NCBI GenBank assembly: GCA_024401645.1
Contig: JAKSKR010000008.1
Span: 1 to 64,000, forward strand
Length of the DNA: 64,000 nt
Origin: Paludibacteraceae bacterium
Lineage (GTDB): Bacteria; Bacteroidota; Bacteroidia; Bacteroidales; Paludibacteraceae
Direction: 5' to 3'
The notes below the pieces were generated by a model. That model had not been told where the DNA came from. It saw only the letters and a program-made list of their open reading frames with translations, and did not search any database. The translations under genes and the position numbers were made by a program. Positions 32,882 through 42,202 of the stretch are shown here, piece after piece. Numbering within the stretch: the first letter of the stretch is position 1; every line of letters starts with the position of its first letter.

Positions 32882-33334
32882 TTACTTCTTCAAAGTTTCA
32901 ACTTTACCACCAGCGGTTTCGATAGCAGCCTTAGCAGATTCAGAGAAAGCATCGGCAGTTACGTTCAAAGCCTTTGTAACAGCACCGTTGCCGAGAATCT
33001 TAACCAAGTCGTTCTTACCAACCAAGCCAGCTTCGAAAAGAACGCTCTTGTTGATATCAGCAACATTCTTTTCATCAGCCAACTTCTGCAAGTCAGCAAG
33101 GTTAATAGCCTTATAAGAAACACGGTTGATATTCTTGAAACCGAACTTAGGAAGACGACGCTGCAATGGCATCTGACCACCTTCGAAACCAATCTTGTGA
33201 GAATAACCAGAACGTGAACCAGCACCCTTGTTACCGCGAGTTGAAGTACCTCCGTAACCTGAGCCCTGACCGCGACCTAATCTTCTTTTTCTATGGCTTG
33301 AACCTTTAGCAGGCTGTAAATTACTTAAATCCAT
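32882..33334 (-). CDS. rplO: Ribosomal protein uL15
   Basis: The 150-residue 50S protein shows MDLSNLQPAKGSSHRKRRLG, the glycine-rich GRGQGSGYGGTSTRGNKGAGSR extension that threads into 23S rRNA (read in two parts), and FEGGQMPLQRRLPKFGF. It lies between rpmD and secY. Confidence 0.98.
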   Translation of the reverse strand: MDLSNLQPAKGSSHRKRRLGRGQGSGYGGTSTRGNKGAGSRSGYSHKIGFEGGQMPLQRRLPKFGFKNINRVSYKAINLADLQKLADEKNVADINKSVLFEAGLVGKNDLVKILGNGAVTKALNVTADAFSESAKAAIETAGGKVETLKK

Positions 33335-33354
33335 TTTTGTAAGTTTTTCTGAAA

Positions 33355-33531
33355 TTATTTAACCTCGATAACCAAATGTCCAACGACCTTAAGCATACCG
33401 CGGACAGAAGGAGTATCTTCCTTCTCGATGATTGTGCCATTCTTCTTGAAGCCAAGAGCTTCCAAGTTGGCCTTCTGACGCTTGGTGCAGTCAATTGCAG
33501 AACGCACCTGTTTCAATTTGATCTTAGCCAT
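33355..33531 (-). CDS. rpmD: Ribosomal protein uL30
   Basis: Direct translation of the rpsE-rplO gap gives 58 residues, starting MAKIKLKQVRSAIDCTKRQK and ending GMLKVVGHLVIEVK. This matches uL30 in size and pattern. It starts 5 bases after the rpsE stop. Confidence 0.95.
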   Translation of the reverse strand: MAKIKLKQVRSAIDCTKRQKANLEALGFKKNGTIIEKEDTPSVRGMLKVVGHLVIEVK

Positions 33532-33536
33532 ACTTC

Positions 33537-34064
33537 TTAACCTTTAAATACTTTTTCAAGTGAAACACCACGATTCTGAGCTACGGTACGAGCATCACGC
33601 AACTGAGAAAGAGCCAACATAGTAGCCTTAACCAAGTTGTGAGGGTTAGAAGAACCCTTAGACTTAGCAAGGACATCCTTAACACCAGCGCTTTCAAGTA
33701 CAGCACGCATAGCACCACCTGCCTTCAAACCAGTACCTTCAGAAGCAGGGATTAGAATAACTTCAGATCCGCTGAACTTTGCAAACTGTTCGTGAGGGAT
33801 AGTACCCTTGCAAAGAGGTACGTTAATCATTGCCTTCTTGGCAGCTTCAGTACCCTTTTCGATAGCAGCGGTAGCATCGTTAGCCTTACCAAGGCCGAAA
33901 CCTACCTTACCATTACCATCACCTACAACCATGATAGCTGCGAAAGTGATTGCACGGCCACCCTTGGTAACCTTGGTAACGCGGTTGAGCGCAACCATGT
34001 GGTCAGAGAATTCAACCTCGTTGCTATTGTTTGCTTGCTTTGTATTATTTTTATTTTCAGCCAT
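33537..34064 (-). CDS. rpsE: Ribosomal protein uS5
   Basis: The 175-residue 30S protein affects decoding accuracy. It has the S5 N-terminal double-stranded RNA fold ([38 protein letters not shown]) and the C-terminal domain ([19 protein letters not shown]). It sits 6 bases after rplR. Confidence 0.98.
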   Translation of the reverse strand: MAENKNNTKQANNSNEVEFSDHMVALNRVTKVTKGGRAITFAAIMVVGDGNGKVGFGLGKANDATAAIEKGTEAAKKAMINVPLCKGTIPHEQFAKFSGSEVILIPASEGTGLKAGGAMRAVLESAGVKDVLAKSKGSSNPHNLVKATMLALSQLRDARTVAQNRGVSLEKVFKG

Positions 34065-34070
34065 AACAAA

Positions 34071-34481
34071 TTAAAATTTAAGACCTCCCTTACGAGCTGC
34101 ATCAGCAAGCTCCTGGACTCTTCCGTGATACAAATAACCATTACGGTCAAAAACAACTTCAGTGATGCCAGCTGCGAGTGCGTTCTTTGCAAGAAGTTCG
34201 CCAACCTTAGCAGCCTGTTCCTTCTTTGTGATCTTACCAGTCTCGCCAAGAGAAAGTGAAGATGCAGAGCAAAGAGTCTTGCTGCTCATTACATTGATTT
34301 CTTCTTCAACAACACCGTTGTGCTTCACTTCGAACTTGTGAGCGTAACTGTCGTCAACAATCTGAGCGTAAATCTGCTTGTTGCTGCGGAAAACCGTTAG
34401 ACGAGGTCTGCTAGCAGTACCAGAAATCTTTTTTCTGATGCTCAGCTTTATCTTGTTTCTTCTTTGAATTTTATCAGTCAT
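34071..34481 (-). CDS. rplR: Ribosomal protein uL18 with an internal insertion
   Basis: uL18 binds 5S rRNA. The N-terminus ([39 protein letters not shown]) and C-terminus ([28 protein letters not shown]) are typical. The protein has 136 residues, against about 114-120 in relatives. The surplus lies after QIVDD, where [20 protein letters not shown] (about residues 45-64) precedes the usual [11 protein letters not shown] strand. The frame is clean, so this looks like a lineage-specific loop rather than an error. Confidence 0.96.
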   Translation of the reverse strand: MTDKIQRRNKIKLSIRKKISGTASRPRLTVFRSNKQIYAQIVDDSYAHKFEVKHNGVVEEEINVMSSKTLCSASSLSLGETGKITKKEQAAKVGELLAKNALAAGITEVVFDRNGYLYHGRVQELADAARKGGLKF

Positions 34482-34500
34482 AATAACCTAAGTTTACGTA

Positions 34501-35055
34501 TTATTTAGCGCCAGCAGACTTACCAGCCTTTCTACGAATCTGTTCACCAATGAACTTGATACCCTTACCCTTATAAGGTTCAGGCATACGGAAAGAACGA
34601 ATCTTAGCACAAATCTGTCCGATCAACTGCTTATCGCAGCATTCGAGTGTAAGAAGTGGGTTCTGGTTTCTTTCGCTCTTGGTCTCAACCTTAACTTCAG
34701 CAGGAAGCTGGAAGTAGATAGCGTGAGAGTAACCGAGAGAGAATTCGATGACGTTACCCTGGTTAGATACACGGTAACCTACACCGACCAACTCCATTTC
34801 CTTCTTATAACCTGCAGAAACACCAACAACCATGTTGTTAACTAGTGCTCTGTAGAGACCGTGCATAGCCTTGTCATTCTTTTCGTCGGTTGGACGAGTG
34901 AATTCGATCTGGCCGTCTTCTACCTTAACTGAGATGCGAGGGTTAATAGCTTGTGAAAGTTCACCCTTAGGGCCCTTTACAGTAACAGTGTTGTCCTTAA
35001 CAGAAACTGTAACACCACTTGGAATACTGATTGGTAATTTACCTATTCTAGACAT
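34501..35055 (-). CDS. rplF: Ribosomal protein uL6
   Basis: The start is the ATG at 35055 (MSRIGKLPISIPSGVTV), giving 184 residues; an in-frame upstream ATG at 35088 would overlap the Shine-Dalgarno region (AGGAGG just upstream of 35055). The two repeated L6 folds and the C-terminal EPYKGKGIKFIGEQIRRKAGK signature are present. Confidence 0.97.
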   Translation of the reverse strand: MSRIGKLPISIPSGVTVSVKDNTVTVKGPKGELSQAINPRISVKVEDGQIEFTRPTDEKNDKAMHGLYRALVNNMVVGVSAGYKKEMELVGVGYRVSNQGNVIEFSLGYSHAIYFQLPAEVKVETKSERNQNPLLTLECCDKQLIGQICAKIRSFRMPEPYKGKGIKFIGEQIRRKAGKSAGAK

Positions 35056-35072
35056 TGTACAATTCCTCCTAA

Positions 35073-35468
35073 TTAATAAACATAACACAATACTTCACCA
35101 CCAACCTTCAATTCGCGTGCTTCCTTATCGGTAATAACGCCCTTTGAGGTAGAAACAATGGCAATGCCCAATCCGTTGAGGACACGAGGCATTTCCTTGT
35201 AACCAGTATACTTACGTAAACCTGGAGTAGAAACTCTTTCAAGGTTCTTGATAGCATTAACCTTGTGAGCAGAATCATACTTCAAAGCGATCTTGATAGT
35301 TCCCTGAGGACCATCCTCAACAAACTTGTAGTTCAAGATATAGCCCTTGTCGAGCAATATCTTAGTGATTTCTTTCTTAAGGTTAGAAGCAGGAACTTCA
35401 AGAACCCTGTGCTTTGCGCGGATAGCATTCCGCAATCTTGTTAGATAATCAGCTATTGGATCTGTCAT
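35073..35468 (-). CDS. rpsH: Ribosomal protein uS8
   Basis: The 131-residue 30S primary binder shows MTDPIADYLTRLRNAIRAKH, GYILNYKFVEDG and the C-terminal LGIAIVSTSKGVITDKEAR. In E. coli uS8 autoregulates the spc operon by binding near rplE; I could not identify such a site here. The gap of 56 bases after rpsN is longer than usual. Confidence 0.98.
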   Translation of the reverse strand: MTDPIADYLTRLRNAIRAKHRVLEVPASNLKKEITKILLDKGYILNYKFVEDGPQGTIKIALKYDSAHKVNAIKNLERVSTPGLRKYTGYKEMPRVLNGLGIAIVSTSKGVITDKEARELKVGGEVLCYVY

Positions 35469-35524
35469 AAAAATAAAAATTAAATTGATCAGGAGAGCCC
35501 TGACAATATTTAAAATAATAAAGC

Positions 35525-35794
35525 TTACCAGCTTGCTTTCTTTACGCCTGGGATAAGACCAGCAGAAGCCATTTCACGGAACTGAATACGAGAAAGGCCA
35601 AAAACGCGCATATAACCTCTTGGACGGCCAGTCAACTTGCAACGGTTGTGAGCACGAACAGGAGATGCGTTCTTAGGAAGAGCCTGAAGGGCCTGGTAAT
35701 CACCGGCCTTCTTCAGAGCTGCTCTTTTTTCTGCATATTTGGCGCAAAGTTTTGCACGCTTAACTTCGCGTGCGATCATTGATTCTTTTGCCAT
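35525..35794 (-). CDS. rpsN: Ribosomal protein uS14 (zinc-free form)
   Basis: The 89 residues match uS14: [39 protein letters not shown]-type block and the tail [11 protein letters not shown]. It lacks the four-Cys zinc site of the short form, so it is the C-minus long form. It starts 5 bases after rplE. Confidence 0.98.
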   Translation of the reverse strand: MAKESMIAREVKRAKLCAKYAEKRAALKKAGDYQALQALPKNASPVRAHNRCKLTGRPRGYMRVFGLSRIQFREMASAGLIPGVKKASW

Positions 35795-35799
35795 CTATT

Positions 35800-36342
35800 T
35801 TACTTTTTAAAAGGTAATCCGAATTCTTTCAACAAAGCGTAACCTTCTTCATCGGTTTTCGCTGAGGTTACAAAGGTAATATTCATTCCCAAAATATGAG
35901 TAATAGAATCGATATTTATTTCAGGAAAAATGATTTGTTCCTGAATACCGAGAGTGTAATTACCCATACCATCGAACTTAGATTCGATACCCTTGAAGTC
36001 ACGGATACGTGGTAAAGCAACACGAACGAGACGTTCCAAGAACTCGTACATCTTCTCGCGACGGAGAGTTACACGAGCACCGATAGGAAGTTTCTTACGG
36101 AGCTTGAAGTTAGAGATATCCTTCTTAGAGATAGTAGCAACGGCTTTCTGACCAGAGATAGCAGTAAGTTCGTTGATAGCGGTTTCGATGATCTTCTTGT
36201 CATCTACAGCCTTACCAAGACCTTCGTTGATAACAATCTTCTCAAGAACAGGAACCTGCATTCTTGTAGTGTAACCAAACTGTTTGGTTAGAGCAGGAAC
36301 GATACGCTCAGCGTATTCATTTTTCAAACTTGCAGTATTCAT
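35800..36342 (-). CDS. rplE: Ribosomal protein uL5
   Basis: The 180-residue protein binds 5S rRNA and the P-site tRNA elbow. Blocks include [38 protein letters not shown] and [23 protein letters not shown], read in parts. Its start overlaps the rplX stop by 4 bases, indicating translational coupling. Confidence 0.98.
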   Translation of the reverse strand: MNTASLKNEYAERIVPALTKQFGYTTRMQVPVLEKIVINEGLGKAVDDKKIIETAINELTAISGQKAVATISKKDISNFKLRKKLPIGARVTLRREKMYEFLERLVRVALPRIRDFKGIESKFDGMGNYTLGIQEQIIFPEINIDSITHILGMNITFVTSAKTDEEGYALLKEFGLPFKK

Positions 36343-36677
36343 TTCTTAACCTCCGCATCTTTAATTTCTTCACCAGATTTCTTAGCATAACGAACCAACT
36401 TGCCAGCTTCGTTCAAACGACGGCCAATGCGAGTAGCCTTGCCTGTCTTAGGGTCAACTGGGTTCAAGTTAGAGATATGTATAGGAGCCTCCATGGTAAC
36501 GATACCACCCTGAGGATTCTTGGCGCTAGGCTTAGTGTTCTTCTTAACCATGTTTACGCCCTTAACGATAGCGCGTTGTTCCTTAACAAGGACCTTGAGG
36601 ACTTCAGCAGTAGTGCCTTTGTCCTTGCCTGTGTTGACGTAAACGATATCGCCTTTTTTGATATGTAACTTAGTCAT
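36339..36677 (-). CDS. rplX: Ribosomal protein uL24
   Basis: The 112-residue 50S assembly initiator shows the KOW motif ([20 protein letters not shown]), the [13 protein letters not shown] block and [15 protein letters not shown]. It overlaps rplE by 4 bases and lies 18 bases after rplN. Confidence 0.97.
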   Translation of the reverse strand: MTKLHIKKGDIVYVNTGKDKGTTAEVLKVLVKEQRAIVKGVNMVKKNTKPSAKNPQGGIVTMEAPIHISNLNPVDPKTGKATRIGRRLNEAGKLVRYAKKSGEEIKDAEVKK

Positions 36678-36695
36678 TACCTAAAAAATTGAAAA

Positions 36696-37061
36696 TTAAA
36701 GAACTTCAGGAGCGAGTGAAATAATCTTCATGTTAGAAGCACGAAGTTCACGTGCAACTGGACCGAAGATACGGCTTGCTCTCATTTCACCAGCGCCATT
36801 TAACAAAACGCAAGCATTGTCATCGAAACGGATGTAAGAGCCATCAGGACGACGGATTTCCTTCTTAGTTCTAACAACCACAGCCTTAGAGACAGTACCC
36901 TTCTTCATTTCTGAAGAAGAAAGTACGTCCTTTACTGTAACTACAATGATATCACCTACTGAAGCGTAACGCTTGCCAGTGCCACCAAGGACACGGATGC
37001 ACAATGCAGATTTGCCTCCGCTATTGTCAGCTATATTCAATCTTGATTCTTGCTGTATCAT
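36696..37061 (-). CDS. rplN: Ribosomal protein uL14
   Basis: The 121-residue 50S protein forms an intersubunit bridge. It starts [20 protein letters not shown] and has the family signature around [27 protein letters not shown] (read in parts) and the end IISLAPEVL. It begins 2 bases after rpsQ. Confidence 0.98.
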   Translation of the reverse strand: MIQQESRLNIADNSGGKSALCIRVLGGTGKRYASVGDIIVVTVKDVLSSSEMKKGTVSKAVVVRTKKEIRRPDGSYIRFDDNACVLLNGAGEMRASRIFGPVARELRASNMKIISLAPEVL

Positions 37062-37063
37062 AA

Positions 37064-37315
37064 TTACTTAGCTTTTTCAACGACTTCGATGAGTCTCCAT
37101 CTTTTTGATTTACTCAGAGGACGAGTTTCCATGATGCGAACTACATCGCCGATGTTGCATTCGTTCTTCTCGTCGTGAGCGTGATATTTCTTCGTCTTGC
37201 TGACGAACTTCTTATAAATAGGGTGCTTTTCCTTATACTGGATAGAAACCGTAATGGTCTTGTCCATCTTGTTGCTTGACACAACACCCTGACGTACTTT
37301 TCTTAAGTTTCTCAT
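37064..37315 (-). CDS. rpsQ: Ribosomal protein uS17
   Basis: The 83-residue OB-fold 30S protein shows [37 protein letters not shown] and the signature [20 protein letters not shown]. It lies 9 bases after rpmC. Confidence 0.98.
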   Translation of the reverse strand: MRNLRKVRQGVVSSNKMDKTITVSIQYKEKHPIYKKFVSKTKKYHAHDEKNECNIGDVVRIMETRPLSKSKRWRLIEVVEKAK

Positions 37316-37324
37316 AAATCAAGC

Positions 37325-37528
37325 TCAATTTTTAGTATTATTCAATTCTCTGGCACGCAACTCAGTTAACATACGAGCGATGTCCTTACGAGAAGCCTTC
37401 AAGATTGCAGGGTTCTCGAGAGGAGAGACAGCATGCTGAAGTTTCTTGGCATTGAGATCCTTGACTGCGTCCTTCAAACGGGTCTGAAGGTCCTTATCTG
37501 ACAATTCTTTTAATTCTGCTGCTTTCAT
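37325..37528 (-). CDS. rpmC: Ribosomal protein uL29
   Basis: The 67-residue two-helix protein sits at the tunnel exit. MKAAELKELSDKDLQTRLKD and the signature ENPAILKASRKDIARMLTEL are visible. It starts 3 bases after rplP. Confidence 0.97.
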   Translation of the reverse strand: MKAAELKELSDKDLQTRLKDAVKDLNAKKLQHAVSPLENPAILKASRKDIARMLTELRARELNNTKN

Positions 37529-37531
37529 AAC

Positions 37532-37966
37532 TTAGGCATTTTGAGATAAATCGTAATCGCGACGAACGATGAACTTAGTTGCGATAGGGAGCTTCTGAGC
37601 TGCAAGGCGGAGAGCTTCCTTAGCCACAGCGTAAGGAACACCGTCAACTTCGATGATGATACGTCCTGGGGTTACAGTAGCTACGAAACCTTCTGGGTTA
37701 CCTTTACCTTTACCCATACGTACATCCAACGGTTTCTTAGTAATAGGCTTGTCAGGGAAAATTCTGATCCAGATCTGACCTTCACGGTTCATGTAACGAG
37801 TAACTGCCACACGAGCTGCTTCAAGCTGGCGACCAGTGATCCATCTTCTATCTTCCAAGACCTTAATGCCGAATGATCCGAAAGCAAGCTGATTGCCACG
37901 CTGAGCGTTACCCTTCAACTTACCCTTCTGCCATCTTCTGAACTTGGTTCTTTTTGGTTGTAACAT
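37532..37966 (-). CDS. rplP: Ribosomal protein uL16
   Basis: The 144-residue 50S protein lies near the A site and peptidyl-transferase centre. It starts [19 protein letters not shown] and has [20 protein letters not shown] with [12 protein letters not shown], the loop that reaches tRNA. Length is standard. Confidence 0.98.
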   Translation of the reverse strand: MLQPKRTKFRRWQKGKLKGNAQRGNQLAFGSFGIKVLEDRRWITGRQLEAARVAVTRYMNREGQIWIRIFPDKPITKKPLDVRMGKGKGNPEGFVATVTPGRIIIEVDGVPYAVAKEALRLAAQKLPIATKFIVRRDYDLSQNA

Positions 37967-37983
37967 TGTGATTCAATTGAAAA

Positions 37984-38718
37984 TTAGTTGGACTGTTTTT
38001 TCTTTTTCTTGCCGAAGTTCTTGCCACCACGGTCGTTGTTGAAAGAACGGCCGCTTTCCTTAACAGCGGTAAAATTAGGAGCGAGGTCCTTCTTACCATA
38101 AACTTCACCACGGCAAATCCAAACCTTGATACCAATCAATCCAACCTTGGTCAAGGCAGAAGTTGCGCAGTAGTCGATATCAGCGCGAAGTGTGTGGAGA
38201 GGAGTTCTACCTTCCTTGAACATTTCGCTACGTGCGATTTCAGCACCGTTCAAACGGCCAGAAACCTGCACCTTGATACCTTCAGCACCCATGCGCATAG
38301 CTGAAGAGATAGCCAAACGAGCAGCACGCTTGTAAGCGATTTTGCCTTCAATCTGACGAGCGATATTGTTACCAACGATAACAGCGTCGAGTTCTGGTTT
38401 CTTAACTTCGAAGATGTTGATCTGAACTTCCTTTGAAGTGAACTTCTTCATTTCAGCCTTCAACTTGTCAACTTCCTGACCACCCTTACCGATAATGATA
38501 CCTGGACGAGCAGTGCAGATAGTGATAGTTACAAGGTTAAGAGAACGTTCGATAACGATCTTAGAAACGCTAGCCTTAGCAAGACGAGCATCAAGATACT
38601 TTCTAATCTTAGAATCCTCTAGGATATTGTCACCGTAATTCTTACCGCCAAACCAGTTAGAATCCCAACCTTTGATGATGCCTAAACGGTTAGCTACCGG
38701 ATTAATCTTTTGTCCCAT
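37984..38718 (-). CDS. rpsC: Ribosomal protein uS3
   Basis: The 244-residue 30S protein lines the mRNA entry. It starts [20 protein letters not shown]. The KH domain carries the GxxG loop in [16 protein letters not shown], and the C-terminal domain shows [19 protein letters not shown]. The tail is basic ([13 protein letters not shown]). It lies 6 bases after rplV. Confidence 0.98.
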   Translation of the reverse strand: MGQKINPVANRLGIIKGWDSNWFGGKNYGDNILEDSKIRKYLDARLAKASVSKIVIERSLNLVTITICTARPGIIIGKGGQEVDKLKAEMKKFTSKEVQINIFEVKKPELDAVIVGNNIARQIEGKIAYKRAARLAISSAMRMGAEGIKVQVSGRLNGAEIARSEMFKEGRTPLHTLRADIDYCATSALTKVGLIGIKVWICRGEVYGKKDLAPNFTAVKESGRSFNNDRGGKNFGKKKKKQSN

Positions 38719-38724
38719 CTTCTA

Positions 38725-39144
38725 TTAGTTTTGATTATCGTTAGAACCTTCTTTCTTGATTGTGTCCACGAAAACTGTAACGTGGTTAGAGCGCTTGCGA
38801 ATTCTATAGCCGCGACCCTGAGGAGCAGTGCGAAGTCTCTTCAACATGCCAGCACCGTCTACGCTGATGTTAGAAACGTAGAGGACACCCTGTTCAGCCT
38901 TATTTTGAGTCTTCTGTTCCCAGTTTGCGATGGCAGAACGCAATAGTTTTTCTAGACGGACAGAAGCTTCCTTTGCAGAGAAATGGAGAGTACCAAGAGC
39001 TCTGTAGACTTCCATACCGCGGATCATATCTGCTACAAGGCGCATCTTACGAGGAGAAGTAGGTACGTCGTTAAGCTTAGCGAAGTACAAGCTTTTCTTA
39101 GCCTCTTTGCGAGCGTCAGCAGCTAGTTTTTTTCTTTGATACAT
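38725..39144 (-). CDS. rplV: Ribosomal protein uL22
   Basis: The 139-residue protein reaches into the exit tunnel with a long loop. [20 protein letters not shown] and the tip-to-tail stretch [18 protein letters not shown] are visible. The first 20 residues ([20 protein letters not shown]) form a basic N-terminal addition relative to E. coli. Confidence 0.97.
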   Translation of the reverse strand: MYQRKKLAADARKEAKKSLYFAKLNDVPTSPRKMRLVADMIRGMEVYRALGTLHFSAKEASVRLEKLLRSAIANWEQKTQNKAEQGVLYVSNISVDGAGMLKRLRTAPQGRGYRIRKRSNHVTVFVDTIKKEGSNDNQN

Positions 39145-39177
39145 ATTTAAATGTTCTTTTTTCTATTTTATAACGGA

Positions 39178-39444
39178 TTACTTTCTATTGTTACCGTGAC
39201 CTCTGAAGTTACGAGTCATAGAGAACTCGCCAAGCTTGTGGCCAACCATGTTTTCGGTAACAAAAACGGGAATAAACTTATTACCGTTGTGGACAGCGAT
39301 AGTGTGGCCCACGAAATCAGGCGAGATCATAGTAGCTCTTGACCAAGTCTTGATAACGGATTTCTTACCGCTTTCATTCATTGCGAGCACCTTCTTCTCG
39401 AGTTTGACATCGATATATGGACCTTTCTTTAATGAGCGACTCAT
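39178..39444 (-). CDS. rpsS: Ribosomal protein uS19
   Basis: The 88-residue 30S head protein shows [39 protein letters not shown] and the [19 protein letters not shown] signature. It lies between rplB and rplV. Confidence 0.98.
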   Translation of the reverse strand: MSRSLKKGPYIDVKLEKKVLAMNESGKKSVIKTWSRATMISPDFVGHTIAVHNGNKFIPVFVTENMVGHKLGEFSMTRNFRGHGNNRK

Positions 39445-39466
39445 AAAAATACCTTAGTTTTAATGA

Positions 39467-40291
39467 TTACTTCTTTCTTCTTTCAATAATGAACTTATTG
39501 CTAGCCTTCTTAGGAGTACGAGTCTTGTAGCCCTTAGCCAAAAGACCCTTACGTGATCTAGGATGACCACCAGACTGGCGACCTTCACCACCACCCATTG
39601 GGTGATCAACAGGGTTCATAACGACACCTCTGTTGCGTGGACGACGGCCCAACCAACGTGAGCGACCAGCCTTACCTGAGCTTTCCAAGAAGTGGTCTGC
39701 ATTACCTACTGTACCAACAGTAGCCTTGCAAGAACAAAGAATCATTCGTGTTTCACCTGAAGGTAATTTCACGATTGCATACTTGCCTTCTCTCGAAGTC
39801 AACTGTGCACCTGTACCTGCTGAACGGACCAAAGCAGCACCCTGACCTGGACGAAGTTCGATGTTGTGAACCATTGTACCAAGTGGAATGTTCTGCAATG
39901 GGAGGGCGTTACCGATTTCTGGAGCAACGTCAGCGCCCGACAACAGTTCCTGTCCTACTTGCAATCCGTTAGGCGCAAGAATGTAGCGCTTTTCGCCATC
40001 TTTGTAAAAGAGAAGAGCGATACGAGCTGAACGATTTGGATCGTATTCGATAGTCTTCACAACAGCTGGCACACCATCTTTTTCTCTCTTGAAATCAATT
40101 ACTCTGAACTTTCTCTTGTGACCACCGCCGATATAGCGCATTGTCATCTTACCGGTGTTGTTACGGCCACCAGTACCTGTCTGGCCTTTTACAAGAGATT
40201 TTTCTGGCTTGTTTGTGGTAATTGTGTCAAACGAGCCAATAACTTTGTGTCTTTGCCCCGGTGTTGAGGGCTTAAATTTACGAACAGCCAT
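39467..40291 (-). CDS. rplB: Ribosomal protein uL2
   Basis: The 274-residue 50S protein is essential near the peptidyl-transferase centre. It has the N-terminal OB-like part ([20 protein letters not shown]), the SH3-like part, and the conserved [17 protein letters not shown] block with its His. It follows rplW by 5 bases. Confidence 0.98.
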   Translation of the reverse strand: MAVRKFKPSTPGQRHKVIGSFDTITTNKPEKSLVKGQTGTGGRNNTGKMTMRYIGGGHKRKFRVIDFKREKDGVPAVVKTIEYDPNRSARIALLFYKDGEKRYILAPNGLQVGQELLSGADVAPEIGNALPLQNIPLGTMVHNIELRPGQGAALVRSAGTGAQLTSREGKYAIVKLPSGETRMILCSCKATVGTVGNADHFLESSGKAGRSRWLGRRPRNRGVVMNPVDHPMGGGEGRQSGGHPRSRKGLLAKGYKTRTPKKASNKFIIERRKK

Positions 40292-40296
40292 TTTAT

Positions 40297-40584
40297 TTAA
40301 ATATTGCTATAAAAGTCTATTACTTGACCCTTTTCCAAGGTAACGTATGCCTTCTTGTAGACACCAGTGTTACCAGAAATAAGGCCACGCTTAGTAGAAC
40401 GCGTTTTAACCTTACCGTTATACATTGAAGTATTAACAGCAAGGACCTTAACATTATAAATCTCTTCAATAGCAGCCTTGATAGCTGGCTTTGAAGCTGA
40501 CTTCAAAACACGGAAGCCATATACCGAGCTCTCATTAAGGGCGGTAACCTTCTCTGTTACAATAGGTTTAACTATGATTCCCAT
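40297..40584 (-). CDS. rplW: Ribosomal protein uL23
   Basis: The start is set at 40584 ([16 protein letters not shown]), giving 95 residues; the ATG at 40596 would extend it into rplD. It docks signal recognition particle and trigger factor at the tunnel exit. The KPIVTEK start and [18 protein letters not shown] block are typical. Confidence 0.96.
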   Translation of the reverse strand: MGIIVKPIVTEKVTALNESSVYGFRVLKSASKPAIKAAIEEIYNVKVLAVNTSMYNGKVKTRSTKRGLISGNTGVYKKAYVTLEKGQVIDFYSNI

Positions 40585-40588
40585 CTTA

Positions 40589-41218
40589 TTATGCATTTAA
40601 AGTTTTTTCAATATTTGCCAATGCACTTTCAGTGAAAATCACGGTCTTAGCGTCCATAATTTTGTATGTGTTTAGTTCAGAAGCATTTACAACTTCTGCC
40701 TTTGGCACATTACGAGCAGACAAATATACGTTTTTATTTGCTTCTGACAAAGCCAAAACTGACTTCTTATCAGAAACTTTCAAATTATTTAAGAAATTGA
40801 TGTATTCCTTAGTCTTAGGAGCTTCGAATGTGAAGTCTTCAACTACGATGATACCGTTAGCCTTAGCCTTGTAAGAAAGAGCGCCCTTACGAGCCAACTG
40901 CTTAGTCTTCTTGTTGAGCTTGAAAGAGTAGTCGCGTGGCTGTGGGCCGAAGATACGACCACCACCAACCAACACTGGAGACTTGATGTCACCGCGGCGA
41001 GCACCACCTCCACCCTTCTGCTTACCGAGCTTACGGGTAGAACCAGCGTTTTCGCTTCTTTCCTTAGCCTTGTGAGTACCCTGGCGCTGATTAGCCAAGT
41101 ACTGTTTAACGCCCAAGTAGATTACGTGGTCGTTAGGTTCAATACCAAAAATGTTGTCGCTAAGGGTAACCTTCTTACCGGTATCTTCACCTTTTATGTT
41201 TAATACACTAAGTTCCAT
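40589..41218 (-). CDS. rplD: Ribosomal protein uL4
   Basis: The 209-residue 50S protein has an extended loop reaching the tunnel ([40 protein letters not shown]). In E. coli uL4 represses the S10 operon; no equivalent leader is obvious upstream of rpsJ here. Its ATG overlaps the rplC stop by one base (TAATG). Confidence 0.97.
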   Translation of the reverse strand: MELSVLNIKGEDTGKKVTLSDNIFGIEPNDHVIYLGVKQYLANQRQGTHKAKERSENAGSTRKLGKQKGGGGARRGDIKSPVLVGGGRIFGPQPRDYSFKLNKKTKQLARKGALSYKAKANGIIVVEDFTFEAPKTKEYINFLNNLKVSDKKSVLALSEANKNVYLSARNVPKAEVVNASELNTYKIMDAKTVIFTESALANIEKTLNA

Positions 41219-41832
41219 TATTTATTGATGATTACGATTGAACCTTTAGTTCCTGGAAGTGAACCCTTCAAAACGAGTACGTTGTTCTCAGGAATAACCT
41301 TTAATACTTCGAGATTCTTGACAGTAACAGTGTCACCACCCATACGGCCAGCCATGCGCAAACCCTTGAATACACGTGCAGGGTATGAACAAGCACCGAT
41401 TGAACCTGGGTGACGCTGACGGTCGTCCTGACCGTGAGTTGACTGCTGAACACCGCCGAAGTGGTGGCGCTTAACAACACCCTGGAAACCCTTACCCTTA
41501 GAGGTACCGCATACGTCTACGAACTTAGTGTCTGCGAAAAGGTCTACAGTGATTACATCTCCAAGGTTGTAATCCTCATCAAATTTGAACTCGGCCAAGT
41601 GTCTCTTTGGAGTTGTATTCGCCTTCTTAAAGTGTCCCAACTCAGCAGCAGAAGTGTTCTTTTCCTTCTTCTCCTCGAATCCAAGTTGGAATGCTTTGTA
41701 ACCGTCTTTTTCAACGGTTCTAACCTGCGTTACAACACAAGGACCTACTTCGACAACAGTGCATGGCACATTTTTGCCCTCGGCACTGAAAACGGATGTC
41801 ATTCCGATTTTTTTACCTAATAATCCTGGCAT
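41218..41832 (-). CDS. rplC: Ribosomal protein uL3
   Basis: The 204-residue 50S protein starts [19 protein letters not shown]. It carries the signature [19 protein letters not shown] and [20 protein letters not shown] close to the catalytic centre. The Gln in GQDDRQ is the site often methylated in other bacteria. Confidence 0.98.
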   Translation of the reverse strand: MPGLLGKKIGMTSVFSAEGKNVPCTVVEVGPCVVTQVRTVEKDGYKAFQLGFEEKKEKNTSAAELGHFKKANTTPKRHLAEFKFDEDYNLGDVITVDLFADTKFVDVCGTSKGKGFQGVVKRHHFGGVQQSTHGQDDRQRHPGSIGACSYPARVFKGLRMAGRMGGDTVTVKNLEVLKVIPENNVLVLKGSLPGTKGSIVIINK

Positions 41833-41853
41833 TTCTTTTAAATATTAAAAAAC

Positions 41854-42159
41854 TTAAACCTTAATTTCAACATCAACACCGCTTGGCAACTCAAGCTTCA
41901 TAAGAGCATCAACAGTCTTAGCAGTAGAGCTGAAGATATCGATAAGTCTCTTGTATGAAGACAACTGGAACTGCTCGCGAGACTTCTTGTTAACGAAGGT
42001 AGAGCGGTTTACAGTGAAGATGCTCTTGTGAGTTGGGAGCGGAATTGGACCGCTAACAAGAGCACCAGTGCTTTTTACAGTAGACACGATCTTTTCAGCT
42101 GACTTGTCAACCAAAGCGTGATCGTATGACTTCAATTTGATTCTGATTTTCTGACTCAT
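41854..42159 (-). CDS. rpsJ: Ribosomal protein uS10
   Basis: The 101-residue protein serves the 30S head and transcription antitermination with NusB. Blocks are [38 protein letters not shown] and the SREQF-type loop. Here it directly follows fusA (43 bases) instead of starting a separate S10 operon. Confidence 0.98.
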   Translation of the reverse strand: MSQKIRIKLKSYDHALVDKSAEKIVSTVKSTGALVSGPIPLPTHKSIFTVNRSTFVNKKSREQFQLSSYKRLIDIFSSTAKTVDALMKLELPSGVDVEIKV

Positions 42160-42202
42160 TTTTGAATCTATGAAATTTACTTGTTTTACAAAATTAGTGA
42201 AA

